A DNA stretch of 64,000 nucleotides from Paenibacillus jilunlii (GTDB taxonomy: Bacteria; Bacillota; Bacilli; Paenibacillales; Paenibacillaceae), in assembly GCF_900102965.1 (NCBI RefSeq), contig NZ_FNGM01000001.1, forward strand, positions 186,001 to 250,000. The letters are read 5' to 3'. The notes beneath the pieces are model-generated. The model ran no database searches. It saw only the letters and a program-made list of their open reading frames with translations, and had not been told where the DNA came from. Shown one piece after another: positions 1-8,522 of this stretch (its first letter is position 1; each line of letters begins with the position of its first letter). The translations under genes and the position numbers were made by a program.

Positions 1-288
1 CTGCATAAGCTCGCCGGTGAGGGCTTTGCCCCGCTGCCTGAAGCGCGCTCGTCCCTGCTCTCGGCCGCCTTTCGCCGGGAGGTGCTCGTGCCGCTTGCCG
101 CGCTGCTGGAAACCGGGCGTGCGGCGGATGGGGCTGCCGCTTCCGGCGGAAACGCTGCGGAGCCGCCGTATCGGCTAGAGCGCGCGGAAATGCTGCTGGC
201 CGCCTTGGTTGGCTGCGCCGCGCTTTCGCTGCGCCGCGGAAAGCTGCACGAGGAGGCCAGGGATATCGCCCTGTTTTTAAAATTATAG
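1..288 (+). CDS. 3' end of an unrecognised protein (partial)
   Basis: An open frame runs in from the left edge and stops at TAG 286-288; the start lies outside the window. The visible 95 residues are rich in Ala, Leu and Arg and look like a helical C-terminus (it ends in EEARDIALFLKL). I recognise no motif. It is followed after 27 bp by the methionine aminopeptidase gene, whose Shine-Dalgarno (AAGGAG, 296-301) begins just after this stop, so the two may be co-transcribed. Local GC is high, unlike the biosynthetic cluster further right. The reading frame is sure; the function is unknown. Confidence 0.55.
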   Translation: MHKLAGEGFAPLPEARSSLLSAAFRREVLVPLAALLETGRAADGAAASGGNAAEPPYRLERAEMLLAALVGCAALSLRRGKLHEEARDIALFLKL

Positions 289-315
289 AATGGATAAGGA
301 GCGAATAAACACGAG

Positions 316-1062
316 ATGATCATTTTAAAATCACCGAGGGAAATCGAAGAGATGAAGCCGGCGAGCCAAATCATTGCGGACTGCTACCGCGAGGTGGCTA
401 AACTGATCGAGCCTGGGATCACCACCCGGGAAATCAATGACTTTGTTGCCAGACACATCACCAAGCTGGGCGGCAAGCAGTTTACAAAAGGGTACAACGG
501 TTTCCCCGCCGAAACCTGCACTTCGGTCAATGATGTGGTGGCCCACGGCATTCCTTCGAACCGGGTGCTTATGGACGGCGACTTGCTGAAGCTCGACATC
601 GTGGTGGAATACGGCGGATGGTTCGGCGATTCGTGCTGGTGTTATGCGGTGGGCAATATCCGGCCGGAGGCAGAAAAATTAATGAAAGTGACAAAAGAAT
701 GTTTGGATCTGGGGATCGCCCGGGCGCTCCCCGGGGGCCGGCTCGGCGACATCACGTCGGCGATTCAACAGCATGCGGAAGCGAACGGGTTTTCGGTCGT
801 GCGCGATCTGCTGGCGCACGGGATCGGGCGGAGCCTGCACGAGGAGCCGAGCTACGAGCATATTGGCGCAGCCGGCAAAGGCATCCGGTTAAAGGAAGGC
901 ATGGTGTTTACGATTGAACCGATGATCAACGAAGGGACGTTCCGGATCACGATCGACGACGATCAGTGGACTGCGAGAACGGCCGACGGCAGGTTGTCGG
1001 CGCAATATGAGCATACGATCGCAGTTACGCCGGACGGACCGCTGATTTTAACGGCCCAGTAA
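316..1062 (+). CDS. map: type I methionine aminopeptidase
   Basis: Removes the initiator methionine from nascent proteins in the cytoplasm, using two metal ions. The 248-residue protein has the usual type Ia length and no N-terminal zinc-finger extension. The expected metal and active-site residues are all visible: H77 (in HGIP), D94 and D105 (LDIVVEYGGWFGDS), H168 (LAHGIG), E201 (IEPM) and E232 (QYEHT). ATG 316 follows AAGGAG with a rather long spacing of about 14. The gene is not beside secY or adk, where the housekeeping copy sits in Bacillus, so it may be the second, YflG/MapB-like paralogue; that is inference from position only. No other family competes. Confidence 0.93.
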   Translation: MIILKSPREIEEMKPASQIIADCYREVAKLIEPGITTREINDFVARHITKLGGKQFTKGYNGFPAETCTSVNDVVAHGIPSNRVLMDGDLLKLDIVVEYGGWFGDSCWCYAVGNIRPEAEKLMKVTKECLDLGIARALPGGRLGDITSAIQQHAEANGFSVVRDLLAHGIGRSLHEEPSYEHIGAAGKGIRLKEGMVFTIEPMINEGTFRITIDDDQWTARTADGRLSAQYEHTIAVTPDGPLILTAQ

Positions 1063-1658
1063 GAATGGAGACGAACGGACAGGAATCCGTCATAGCAGGA
1101 AATAAGTCGCCAACCCGGCCTGCTTGGCCTGACGAAAGTTCATAATCCGAAACGGCGACGGGAGTTAGCATTATTGTTTTTATCTAAAGGACTTTACCGT
1201 CTACGATGACGGTATTGGATTAACAGGACTACATATAATAACAACAATAACCGGGAGATTCTGGGGAAGCAGCGGCCCGGCGGCAGAATGACAGTTATTA
1301 TAGGAAGGAAAACGGGTAAAAGAATATATTGCGGCATGCAACAGACGGGATGATCAGGCCAGATTAGCCGGGATAGGTACTGTATATTAATACGGAAATG
1401 TGCGCCGAACCCTACAGGGAGGCGGGAGCTGTCCCTGCTTTTCAAAAAGTATTATGAACTAGACAGCTGCTGTGATACAATAATCTAGTTGTCCTGGTTC
1501 GTGAAGTTCCAATTCTTACAGTGCGTTTACACACACTGGGATTTGTAGAATAATCCGCAGGAAAACGGAGTATTTCAGTGTATTTCCATGCGTTCCAGAG
1601 TATTAACGGGAAAAACAGAAGATTTTACAGTCTCGGCATCAATTTTTGTCGTTTTTTA
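1063..1658. other. about 600 bp with no convincing gene
   Basis: Between map and the promoter of the carboxyspermidine genes I see no open frame with a ribosome binding site. It contains a weak hairpin at 1074-1089 (ACGGA...TCCGT) without a T-run and a 7-bp inverted repeat, AACTAGA (1457-1463) with TCTAGTT (1484-1490), around a TACAAT. Base composition shifts from GC-rich to AT-rich across it. Confidence 0.4.
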
Positions 1659-1687
1659 TTGATTTATTGCTGTGCATTCTGTATAAT
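1659..1687 (+). promoter_or_regulatory. sigma-A type promoter of the carboxyspermidine genes
   Basis: TTGATT (1659-1664), a 17-bp spacer and a perfect TATAAT (1682-1687). Transcription would start near 1694 and give a leader of about 170 nt containing both copies of the repeated hairpin element before the TTG start at 1863. Confidence 0.65.
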
Positions 1688-1720
1688 CAGCCTTGTTGAT
1701 TTTTCAAATGGAATAGCCAA

Positions 1721-1850
1721 ATGCTTCCGAAGCAGTTTTGTACGAAGCTATTCTATGGAGCAACGCTGACAAAACTTCTAGGCTTATGCTTTCGAAGTTA
1801 GTTTTGTACGAAGTAAGTCATATTGAAGCATTGCTGACAAAACTTTTAGG
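1721..1850 (+). repeat. two tandem copies of a hairpin-forming leader element
   Basis: Copy 1 is 1721-1782 (62 nt) and copy 2 is 1786-1850 (65 nt). They align almost base for base, both starting ATGCTTYCGAAG and ending GCTGACAAAACTTYTAGG. In each copy AGTTTTGT (1734-1741; 1800-1807) can pair with ACAAAACT (1769-1776; 1837-1844); copy 1 also has the small hairpin GCTTCCGAAGC. Copy 2 runs directly into AGGAGGT, the Shine-Dalgarno of the next gene (1848-1854). The position in the leader suggests post-transcriptional control, but no known riboswitch class is recognised. Confidence 0.7.
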
Positions 1851-1862
1851 AGGTAATCAATT

Positions 1863-3062
1863 TTGGGAAAAGCGTTAATTATTGGCGCTGGCGGTGTAGC
1901 AAGCGTTGTTGTTCATAAATGCTGCCAGAACCCGGATGTATTTGAAGAGATCTGCATAGCGAGCAGAACCCTCGCGAAATGTGATGCTCTGAAAGATAAA
2001 TTGGCCGGAGGCCAGACGAAGATTTCTACGGCGCAGCTTGATGCAGACAACACGGACGAGGTAATCGAACTGATCAAGAGCTTCCAGCCGGATGTCGTGA
2101 TTAATGTCGCTCTCCCATATCAGGACCTGACCATTATGGATGCCTGCCTGGCAACGGGAGTGCATTATGTCGATACCGCCAACTACGAACCGCAGGATAC
2201 AGCGAAATTCGAATATTCCTGGCAGTGGGCCTATAAGGAAAGATTCGAAAAGGCCGGAATTACCGCGCTGCTCGGCAGCGGCTTTGACCCGGGCGTAACC
2301 GGCGTGTTCACAGCGTATGCTCTAAAGCATTATTTTGACGAAATCCACACCATTGATATTGTTGACGCCAATGCGGGCGACCACGGTTATCCGTTTGCCA
2401 CCAACTTCAATCCGGAAATCAATATTCGTGAAATCACCGCCAACGGGCGTTACTTCGAGAATGGTGAATGGATCGAAACGCCGCCGCTGTCCGAAAAGAA
2501 AGTCTACGATCTCCCGGAGATCGGTCCGAAGGACATTTACCTGCTGTACCATGAAGAACTGGAATCTCTGGCTGCCAACATCCCGGGCGTGAAGAAAATC
2601 CGCTTCTGGATGACCTTCTCGCAGAACTACCTGACTCACCTGAAGGTGCTGGAAAATGTGGGCATGACTTCCATTGAGCCGATTGTGTATGAAGGCAAAG
2701 AGATTATTCCTTTGCAGTTCCTGAAGGCAATCCTGCCTGACCCGGCTTCGCTCGGACCAAGAACCAAAGGCAAAACCAACATTGGCTGCATTATCCAGGG
2801 CACCAAAGACGGCCAGCCAAAAACTTATTACGTATACAATGTCTGCGATCATGAGGAATGCTACAGAGAAGTTGGCTCCCAGGCCATTTCCTACACCACC
2901 GGCGTACCTGCGATGATCGGAGCCATGCTGATTATAAAAGGCATCTGGAAGAAACCGGGCGTATATAACGTGGAGGAATTCGATCCGGACCCATTCATGG
3001 ATGCACTGAACAAACACGGGCTGCCTTGGCAAGAAGATTTCTCGCCAACGCTGCTGGATTAG
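1863..3062 (+). CDS. carboxynorspermidine/carboxyspermidine dehydrogenase
   Basis: A saccharopine-dehydrogenase-family oxidoreductase (399 residues). In the alternative polyamine route this enzyme condenses aspartate semialdehyde with a diamine and reduces the imine with NADPH to carboxy(nor)spermidine. The N-terminus carries a Rossmann motif (ALIIGAGGVASVV, residues 4-16), and the family segment GSGFDPGVTGVF lies near residues 138-149. The start is TTG 1863, chosen for the AGGAGGT at 1848-1854. The nspC-like decarboxylase begins 11 bp downstream, which fixes the pathway more firmly than the sequence alone. A lysine-pathway saccharopine dehydrogenase is less likely because of that partner. 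Confidence 0.88.
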   Translation: MGKALIIGAGGVASVVVHKCCQNPDVFEEICIASRTLAKCDALKDKLAGGQTKISTAQLDADNTDEVIELIKSFQPDVVINVALPYQDLTIMDACLATGVHYVDTANYEPQDTAKFEYSWQWAYKERFEKAGITALLGSGFDPGVTGVFTAYALKHYFDEIHTIDIVDANAGDHGYPFATNFNPEINIREITANGRYFENGEWIETPPLSEKKVYDLPEIGPKDIYLLYHEELESLAANIPGVKKIRFWMTFSQNYLTHLKVLENVGMTSIEPIVYEGKEIIPLQFLKAILPDPASLGPRTKGKTNIGCIIQGTKDGQPKTYYVYNVCDHEECYREVGSQAISYTTGVPAMIGAMLIIKGIWKKPGVYNVEEFDPDPFMDALNKHGLPWQEDFSPTLLD

Positions 3063-3072
3063 GCGTAAGGCA

Positions 3073-4218
3073 ATGAAGGATATAGATATTGACATCAGCA
3101 CGCTCCCGTCACCTGCCTATCTGGTTGATGAACGGCTGCTGAAGAAGAACCTGGAAACCTTGAATTATGTGCAGGAGAAGACCGGAGCCAAGATTCTTCT
3201 GGCGCAAAAAGGATTTTCGATGCACGCGCTGTATCCGCTGGTCGGCAAATATCTGCACGGAGTGACCTCCAGCTCCTTGTTCGAAGCCAGACTTGGGTAT
3301 GAAGAAATGGGCAAAGAAGTGCATGTCTATGCACCTGCCTACATGGACCGTGAATTCGACGAACTGCTCGGCTACACGGATCATATTGTGTTCAATTCCT
3401 TCGACCAATGGGCCCGGTTCAAGCACCGGGTTCAGAGTGCGCCCAAAGCGATCAGCTGCGGCATCCGCGTCAATCCGGAGTACTCTGAGATTGAAGTGCC
3501 GCTGTATGATCCTTGCTACAACTACTCCCGCATGGGTGTAACTTTGCCGAATTTCCGGCCGGAAGAGCTGGACGGCATTGACGGCCTGCATTTCCATACC
3601 ATGTGCGAGCAGAACTCTGACACCCTGGAGCGTACGCTCAAGGTGGTTGAGGAGAAGTTCGGACAATATCTGCATGGCATGAAATGGCTTAACTTCGGCG
3701 GGGGACATCATATTACCCGTCCGGATTATGACCTGGAGACGCTCATCAGATGCATTCTCCATATGAAAGAAACCTATGATGTGCAGATCTACCTGGAGCC
3801 TGGTGAGGCGGTTGCGCTGAACACCGGGTATCTGGTAGCCACTGTGCTGGACACCATGCACAATGGGATGGATATCGCCATCCTGGATACTTCGGCCGAA
3901 TGCCATATGCCGGATGTGCTGGCGATGCCATACCGTCCGGGTATTATCGGCGCAGGCGAGCCGGGGGAATATCCGTACACGTACAGACTCGGCGGCATGA
4001 CCTGCCTGGCGGGCGATATCATCGGGGACTATTCCTTCAAGGAGCCGCTCAAGTACGGCGACAAGCTGGTCTTCCTCGACATGGCGCACTACTCCATGGT
4101 CAAGAACCATATGTTTAACGGCGTGAACCTGCCGGCCATCGCTTCGTATAACGATGAAGAGGGCCTGAAGGTGATCCGGGAGTTTGAATACAGCGATTTC
4201 AGCGGCCGGTTGTCTTAA
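3073..4218 (+). CDS. nspC: carboxynorspermidine/carboxyspermidine decarboxylase
   Basis: A PLP-dependent fold III (alanine-racemase-like barrel) decarboxylase of 381 residues that releases CO2 from carboxy(nor)spermidine to give (nor)spermidine. Visible family segments are the N-terminal AKILLAQKGFSMHALYPLV with the PLP lysine K46, GLHFHTMCEQNS near residues 172-183, WLNFGGGHHITRPDYD near 205-220, and YLEPGEAVALNTGYLV near 240-255. It is 11 bp behind the dehydrogenase and is followed by a terminator, so the two form one operon. Whether the product is spermidine or norspermidine cannot be told from this window. ATG 3073 has only a modest ribosome binding site (TAAGG). Confidence 0.9.
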   Translation: MKDIDIDISTLPSPAYLVDERLLKKNLETLNYVQEKTGAKILLAQKGFSMHALYPLVGKYLHGVTSSSLFEARLGYEEMGKEVHVYAPAYMDREFDELLGYTDHIVFNSFDQWARFKHRVQSAPKAISCGIRVNPEYSEIEVPLYDPCYNYSRMGVTLPNFRPEELDGIDGLHFHTMCEQNSDTLERTLKVVEEKFGQYLHGMKWLNFGGGHHITRPDYDLETLIRCILHMKETYDVQIYLEPGEAVALNTGYLVATVLDTMHNGMDIAILDTSAECHMPDVLAMPYRPGIIGAGEPGEYPYTYRLGGMTCLAGDIIGDYSFKEPLKYGDKLVFLDMAHYSMVKNHMFNGVNLPAIASYNDEEGLKVIREFEYSDFSGRLS

Positions 4219-4243
4219 ACGATTATAACGATTATTCAAACAG

Positions 4244-4289
4244 GACATTCTGATGTACCATGTCAAGTGGTTATCGGAATGTCTTTTTG
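4244..4289 (+). terminator. rho-independent terminator after nspC
   Basis: GACATTCTGAT (4244-4254) pairs with ATCGGAATGTC (4273-4283) with one G-U pair and is followed by TTTTTG. It separates the polyamine operon from the biosynthetic cluster. Confidence 0.75.
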
Positions 4290-4616
4290 TGCTTCAAAAA
4301 GAAATGGATGTTTCCGGTTATTGTCCGCATCCATCTTGTGCTGTTTCGCTGAATAAATTACTTAGGCTTAATACCATAAAGCTGCCTTAATTATCTATAT
4401 AAAATATTAATGAATTGAATTGAATTTATACAAAAATATGTAATTGACAGTATATTTGTTGTGTACTAGAATGGTCTATATTATCGAATAAAGTATAAAT
4501 TTAGCAAATATATAATAAATTTATTTGATAACAAAAATTTAAAAGAGATGTAATGCTCCATGAAGTATTCTTGAAAAAGGCTTTAGAACGTTTACTTAAT
4601 TACAAGGAGGGCGTTT
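4290..4616 (+). promoter_or_regulatory. AT-rich promoter and leader region of the biosynthetic operon
   Basis: TTGACA (4444-4449), an exact 17-bp spacer and TAGAAT (4467-4472) form a near-consensus sigma-A promoter. The predicted leader, about 4479 to 4616, is roughly 138 nt, AT-rich, with no open frame and no strong hairpin that I can see. It ends in AAGGAGGGCG, the ribosome binding site of the first cluster gene. The strongly AT-rich stretch contrasts with the flanking DNA. Confidence 0.7.
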
Positions 4617-6317
4617 ATGAGCAAGTACATATTAGGTTTATGTTTATCAGATCATGATTCTTCCGCGTGCTTAATCAAGGATAACCGGATTTTGGTTGCG
4701 ATCAGCAAAGAAAGACTAACCCGCATTAAACGGCATGGATGCTCTAAAGGTGACTTTGATAATGAAAGCGTTCAATATTGTCTTGACTATGCGGGAATTT
4801 CCATTGACGATGTCGATTTAATTGTCCAGAACAGCATTTTTACATACCTCAGCGATCCTGCCTACTATGAAACTCTTCGACACTACAAAGGCAGTCATGA
4901 TTACAGCGAGCGAATCATTAATATGACACAGCATCCTGTCCTTCCTATTTCGCATCATTTAGCACATGCCTACTCTTCCTACTATTTATCTCCTTTCGAT
5001 GAAGCTGCGATATTAGTTATTGATTCTATGGGCAATGAAGATCACTCTGTGATGAATTTTTTTCAGGGAGAAGATCGGGAATTTCTGTTATCTTCCGGGT
5101 ACCGTGCCACCGGAGGGTGGGAGAGGGAATCCGTATACACAGCCAAGGGCGGAATAATTACGCCAATAAGCAAACGTTTCGCACGGGACACACAACCGTA
5201 TGACAGCTTAATAAAAGGGTTCGGCATCATGTATCATGAGGTCTCGGAATACATATTCGGAGACGGTCACAAAGCGGGGGAGACCATGGGACTTGCTCCT
5301 TTCGGCAAAGCCGATTATCCGCTGGGCGCTGTTTCATTTACGGAAGAAGGGTACGCGTTCAATGATGAGTGGCTGAAGCAACTGGATAAGCCGCATCTAT
5401 CCAAGGATCAGTGGAATGACAGATTTGAGGAATTTGCCGGTTTGGCATATCAGGTGCAAACAGAACTTGAAGATTCGCTTATTCACTTGTGCAATCGTAT
5501 CCACAAAGAGACGGGACTCGATCACCTGTGCTTGGCTGGAGGCATTGCATTGAATAGCGTAACCAACAAGAAAATTCTTGACCGTACGCCGTTCAAATCC
5601 ATTTTTATCCCACCGGCTGCCGGCGACAGCGGGATCAGCATCGGCTGTGCGCTTAAAGGGTACCGGGAACTGGGCGGTTCGCCTAAGGAATTTGTTTTTC
5701 TCAATGATTATCTGGGGAAGACATATTCCAATGAGGAGATTGTGCAGGCCATAGAGAACTCCGGACTGCAATTCCGCAAATCCGAGGATATTTGCAAAGA
5801 GGTCGCAGGGTACCTGAGTGAAGATCAGATTATCGCCTGGTTTCAGGAAGGAAGCGAATTCGGGCCGAGGGCGCTGGGACACCGCAGTATTCTATGTCAG
5901 GCTACAAGTATTGAAATGCGGGATTCCCTGAACGCGAGGGTAAAATTCAGGCAGAGCTTCCGGCCATTCGCCCCGAGTGTCATGGAAGAATATGCTCCTG
6001 ATTTTTTTGAAATGGATTTCAAAAGTCCATTTATGCTCATGGTCACTGATGTCAAGAAGGATAAAGCTGATGTTGTGCCCGGAATAGTGCATGTAGATGG
6101 TACCGCCCGGGTTCAGACTGTGACGGAAGAAGAAAACGGCATTTACTACAGATTGATTAAAGAATATGCCCAGTTAACCGGAATCCCATTGATTCTCAAT
6201 ACTTCGTTCAACGTCAACGGCGAACCGATTGTTGAAACCCCTGCCGATGCTCTGAACTGTTATAAATCTACTAACATAGATATTCTTGTGATTGGTGATT
6301 ATATCATCAGCAAATAA
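4617..6317 (+). CDS. NodU/CmcH-family carbamoyltransferase
   Basis: First gene of the cluster (566 residues). Enzymes of this family transfer a carbamoyl group from carbamoyl phosphate, by way of carbamoyl-AMP, to a hydroxyl of a sugar or antibiotic. The N-terminal Kae1-like half starts with LGLCLSDHDSSACL and has the metal-binding HHLAHA (113-118), AGGIALNS (307-314) and PAAGDSG (333-339). The C-terminal YrdC-like half contains the signature FGPRALGHRS (415-424). Length is normal for the family and all motifs look intact. Substrate is not deducible; the glycosyltransferase in the same operon makes a sugar hydroxyl a reasonable acceptor. Confidence 0.92.
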   Translation: MSKYILGLCLSDHDSSACLIKDNRILVAISKERLTRIKRHGCSKGDFDNESVQYCLDYAGISIDDVDLIVQNSIFTYLSDPAYYETLRHYKGSHDYSERIINMTQHPVLPISHHLAHAYSSYYLSPFDEAAILVIDSMGNEDHSVMNFFQGEDREFLLSSGYRATGGWERESVYTAKGGIITPISKRFARDTQPYDSLIKGFGIMYHEVSEYIFGDGHKAGETMGLAPFGKADYPLGAVSFTEEGYAFNDEWLKQLDKPHLSKDQWNDRFEEFAGLAYQVQTELEDSLIHLCNRIHKETGLDHLCLAGGIALNSVTNKKILDRTPFKSIFIPPAAGDSGISIGCALKGYRELGGSPKEFVFLNDYLGKTYSNEEIVQAIENSGLQFRKSEDICKEVAGYLSEDQIIAWFQEGSEFGPRALGHRSILCQATSIEMRDSLNARVKFRQSFRPFAPSVMEEYAPDFFEMDFKSPFMLMVTDVKKDKADVVPGIVHVDGTARVQTVTEEENGIYYRLIKEYAQLTGIPLILNTSFNVNGEPIVETPADALNCYKSTNIDILVIGDYIISK

Positions 6318-6358
6318 GTGAAAAATATCACATTTTATCTAATGCTTGCTTGGGGGGA

Positions 6359-6934
6359 ATGGGTTTGGGACACAAACTGATTTGGGAACCACATGCCGTA
6401 TTATTTCCGATGCCTACCGTAATTATCTCTACCGCATACGAGGGAAAAGAAACCATCGACGCCTGTGCCTGGCTGATGCCGGTAAACCTGGATCCGCCTA
6501 TGATAGCGCTTGCGCTAAGGCCGAAATATTTATCTTGGGAATATATTAAACAAAGCGGAGAATTTGCAGTTAATATCCCTTATGAGAATCAAACGGAATT
6601 TACAGATTATTGTGTCAGGACAAGCGGTTACTCCGAGGACAAGCTGCACGAGACCGGATGCAATGTGTTTTACGGTAAACACATCAAGGCTCCCCTGTTA
6701 AGCGACAGCATAATCAACATGGAATGCGCTGTGAAAGAGACTTATGAGATCGGCGGAACACACAGCATTTTTGTCGCCGAGGTTCTGCAAACTTATTTTG
6801 ATGAGAAGATCGTTGTTGACAGGGACAGCGATAATTTGAACGATGCCGTATCGCTTCAGAATGCCAAAGGCATTGCATATGTAATGGGTGAGTATTGGAA
6901 TCTAGGACATTGTATAGGTTTAAGGAGTGAGTAG
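6359..6934 (+). CDS. flavin reductase-like FMN-binding split-barrel protein
   Basis: About 191 residues resembling the flavin reductase/NADH:FMN oxidoreductase family: HAVLFPMPTVIISTAYEGKETIDACAWLMPVNLDPPM is the typical N-terminal strand pattern, followed by SGEFAVNIP and an FVAEV segment near residue 140. Such proteins supply reduced flavin or bind FMN as an oxidoreductase. The start is uncertain: ATG 6359 directly abuts the GGGGGGA stretch, while TTG 6365 has better spacing. It sits 41 bp after the carbamoyltransferase and one base before the decarboxylase. No flavin-dependent monooxygenase is present in the cluster, so its electron acceptor might be the radical SAM or U32-like proteins; that is speculation. 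Confidence 0.75.
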   Translation: MGLGHKLIWEPHAVLFPMPTVIISTAYEGKETIDACAWLMPVNLDPPMIALALRPKYLSWEYIKQSGEFAVNIPYENQTEFTDYCVRTSGYSEDKLHETGCNVFYGKHIKAPLLSDSIINMECAVKETYEIGGTHSIFVAEVLQTYFDEKIVVDRDSDNLNDAVSLQNAKGIAYVMGEYWNLGHCIGLRSE

Positions 6935-6935
6935 G

Positions 6936-8522
6936 ATGGCAGTAAGCAGCGGATTTCGGCCAACAACCGATGATCTGGTTCTTAGCTCAGGCAATAAAGA
7001 GATTTTCATGAACATGTTCATGCAGTTGATGAAAAAAGGGGTGGAATTCAAGCTGAGAGAACCCGTAATCAACTTTGTTGAGCCGGGTGAACTGAACGGT
7101 ATTCTTGATCGTTTTACAGTCAAGCAAGAAGGCATTGAGCTTGTAGAGCTTCTGAATGACTTTGAGACGCTTGGCAAGTATTCGCTTAATTTCAGTTCCG
7201 CGAATTTCCTCGCCCAGCCTGATAGCGGCAATTCAATAGCCGGATTACTGGGGGAAATCGGCAAGGTTTTTTTACAGCAGAATACCGTCAATTATGAATA
7301 TTCACCTGCAGCGACATTGTTGGAGATTAAACTTCTTACTTTGCTGCGGGAGATTATTGGTTACCAAGTGCTGCCCAATCCGGAACTGCTTGCCGTCAAT
7401 ACCGGCGGTGCCTTTACTTTTGGAGGTTATGGCTCCAACATGTCCTGCTTGCTGGCTGCACGCGAGAAACTGAAGGAGAAGTTGAGGGCACAAGGAAAGA
7501 TATTTAATCCCAGAAGAACAAAGGTAATAGCGGCGGTGCCGTTTGCCCATTATTCGCTGCGCAGAAGCCTGGACATTCTCGGACTGGGCAATAAGGATCT
7601 GTCCGATATCCAACTGGCGGAAAATGGGCTTGACCGGGAAGCGACCATTCATGTAGAAACGGAGCATTTCCGCATGAATATCTCTGATTTGGAACGCAAA
7701 ATTGTGGAAGCGGAGGCGGACGGGACAGATATCATGGCTATCTATGCCATCGCCGGTGAAAGCCGGGCCATGGGGTTTGACCAACTAGCGGAGATCGCTG
7801 AACTTGCCCGTAAGCATGACATATGGCTGCATGTGGATGCTTGCCAGGGCGGGCAATGTTTGTTTAGTTCCAAACTGAGGAGAACGTTATTGAACGGAAT
7901 TGAGCAATGCGACAGCATAGCGCTTGATCCGCATAAAGTGTTTTTGTTGCCTTATAATTTAAGTGCTTTCTTTTTAAGAAATCCAAAGGATTTATATTTA
8001 TTGCCGAAGGGGTCCACAATTATCAGCAATGAAGATGATTCTTTGGGAAAATTTACTCCCGGGATCGGAAGCAAGGGATTTATATCCCTGAAACTGTATT
8101 TCATGCTGAGGCATTGGGGACTGGAGAATGTTGGGCTGGAGATTGACCGGAGGCATGAGCTTGCATTAAGAACCGTTGACATGACCGGACAATTCGAACA
8201 GTTGGTAGTACTTAATCCTGAACCACAGCATAACTCCGTCATGCTTATGTATAAAACGCCGGGATACAGGCATGATCATGTGATTTTTAACCAGGTTAAC
8301 CAAAAGATTCATAAACGCATGACTGAACAAGGAACGTATATGGTTCACACTTTTCCCAGTATTGATGATGAGTCAGTAATCAGTAGCGACAAGAGCGTGC
8401 AATTCTATCCGCTTCGCTTGATGTTTGGAAATCCAAACTCTACGGAAGAGAATATCCTGGGCTGTTTAAAAACCATTATTGATCTTGGAGATGAAATCCT
8501 GCGTGAACATAATGTGGAATAA
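6936..8522 (+). CDS. group II PLP-dependent decarboxylase
   Basis: A fold-type I decarboxylase (528 residues from ATG 6936) of the family holding glutamate, diaminobutyrate and aromatic amino acid decarboxylases. Visible are the cofactor segment HVDACQGG (299-306, usually HVDAAxGG) and the Schiff-base motif DPHK with K334. Acidic and aromatic substrates are both possible; nothing I can read decides this. ATG 6936 is preferred over GTG 6927 because AAGGAGTGAGTAGG precedes it. The end overlaps the next gene by 11 bp. In the cluster it presumably makes an amine building block or decarboxylates an intermediate. Confidence 0.88.
   Translation: MAVSSGFRPTTDDLVLSSGNKEIFMNMFMQLMKKGVEFKLREPVINFVEPGELNGILDRFTVKQEGIELVELLNDFETLGKYSLNFSSANFLAQPDSGNSIAGLLGEIGKVFLQQNTVNYEYSPAATLLEIKLLTLLREIIGYQVLPNPELLAVNTGGAFTFGGYGSNMSCLLAAREKLKEKLRAQGKIFNPRRTKVIAAVPFAHYSLRRSLDILGLGNKDLSDIQLAENGLDREATIHVETEHFRMNISDLERKIVEAEADGTDIMAIYAIAGESRAMGFDQLAEIAELARKHDIWLHVDACQGGQCLFSSKLRRTLLNGIEQCDSIALDPHKVFLLPYNLSAFFLRNPKDLYLLPKGSTIISNEDDSLGKFTPGIGSKGFISLKLYFMLRHWGLENVGLEIDRRHELALRTVDMTGQFEQLVVLNPEPQHNSVMLMYKTPGYRHDHVIFNQVNQKIHKRMTEQGTYMVHTFPSIDDESVISSDKSVQFYPLRLMFGNPNSTEENILGCLKTIIDLGDEILREHNVE

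Noticed and set aside
1194..1445. Minus-strand open frame of 83 codons in the empty region after map
   Set aside because: No ribosome binding site, low-complexity hydrophobic composition and no recognisable motif.
1457..1490. AACTAGA...TCTAGTT inverted repeat around a TACAAT
   Set aside because: Seven-base arms with a 20-base spacer in AT-rich DNA are expected by chance, and no gene follows closely.
1863..4218. Polyamine genes as part of the biosynthetic cluster
   Set aside because: They have their own promoter and a terminator at 4244-4289, and the cluster has its own promoter; membership is not supported.
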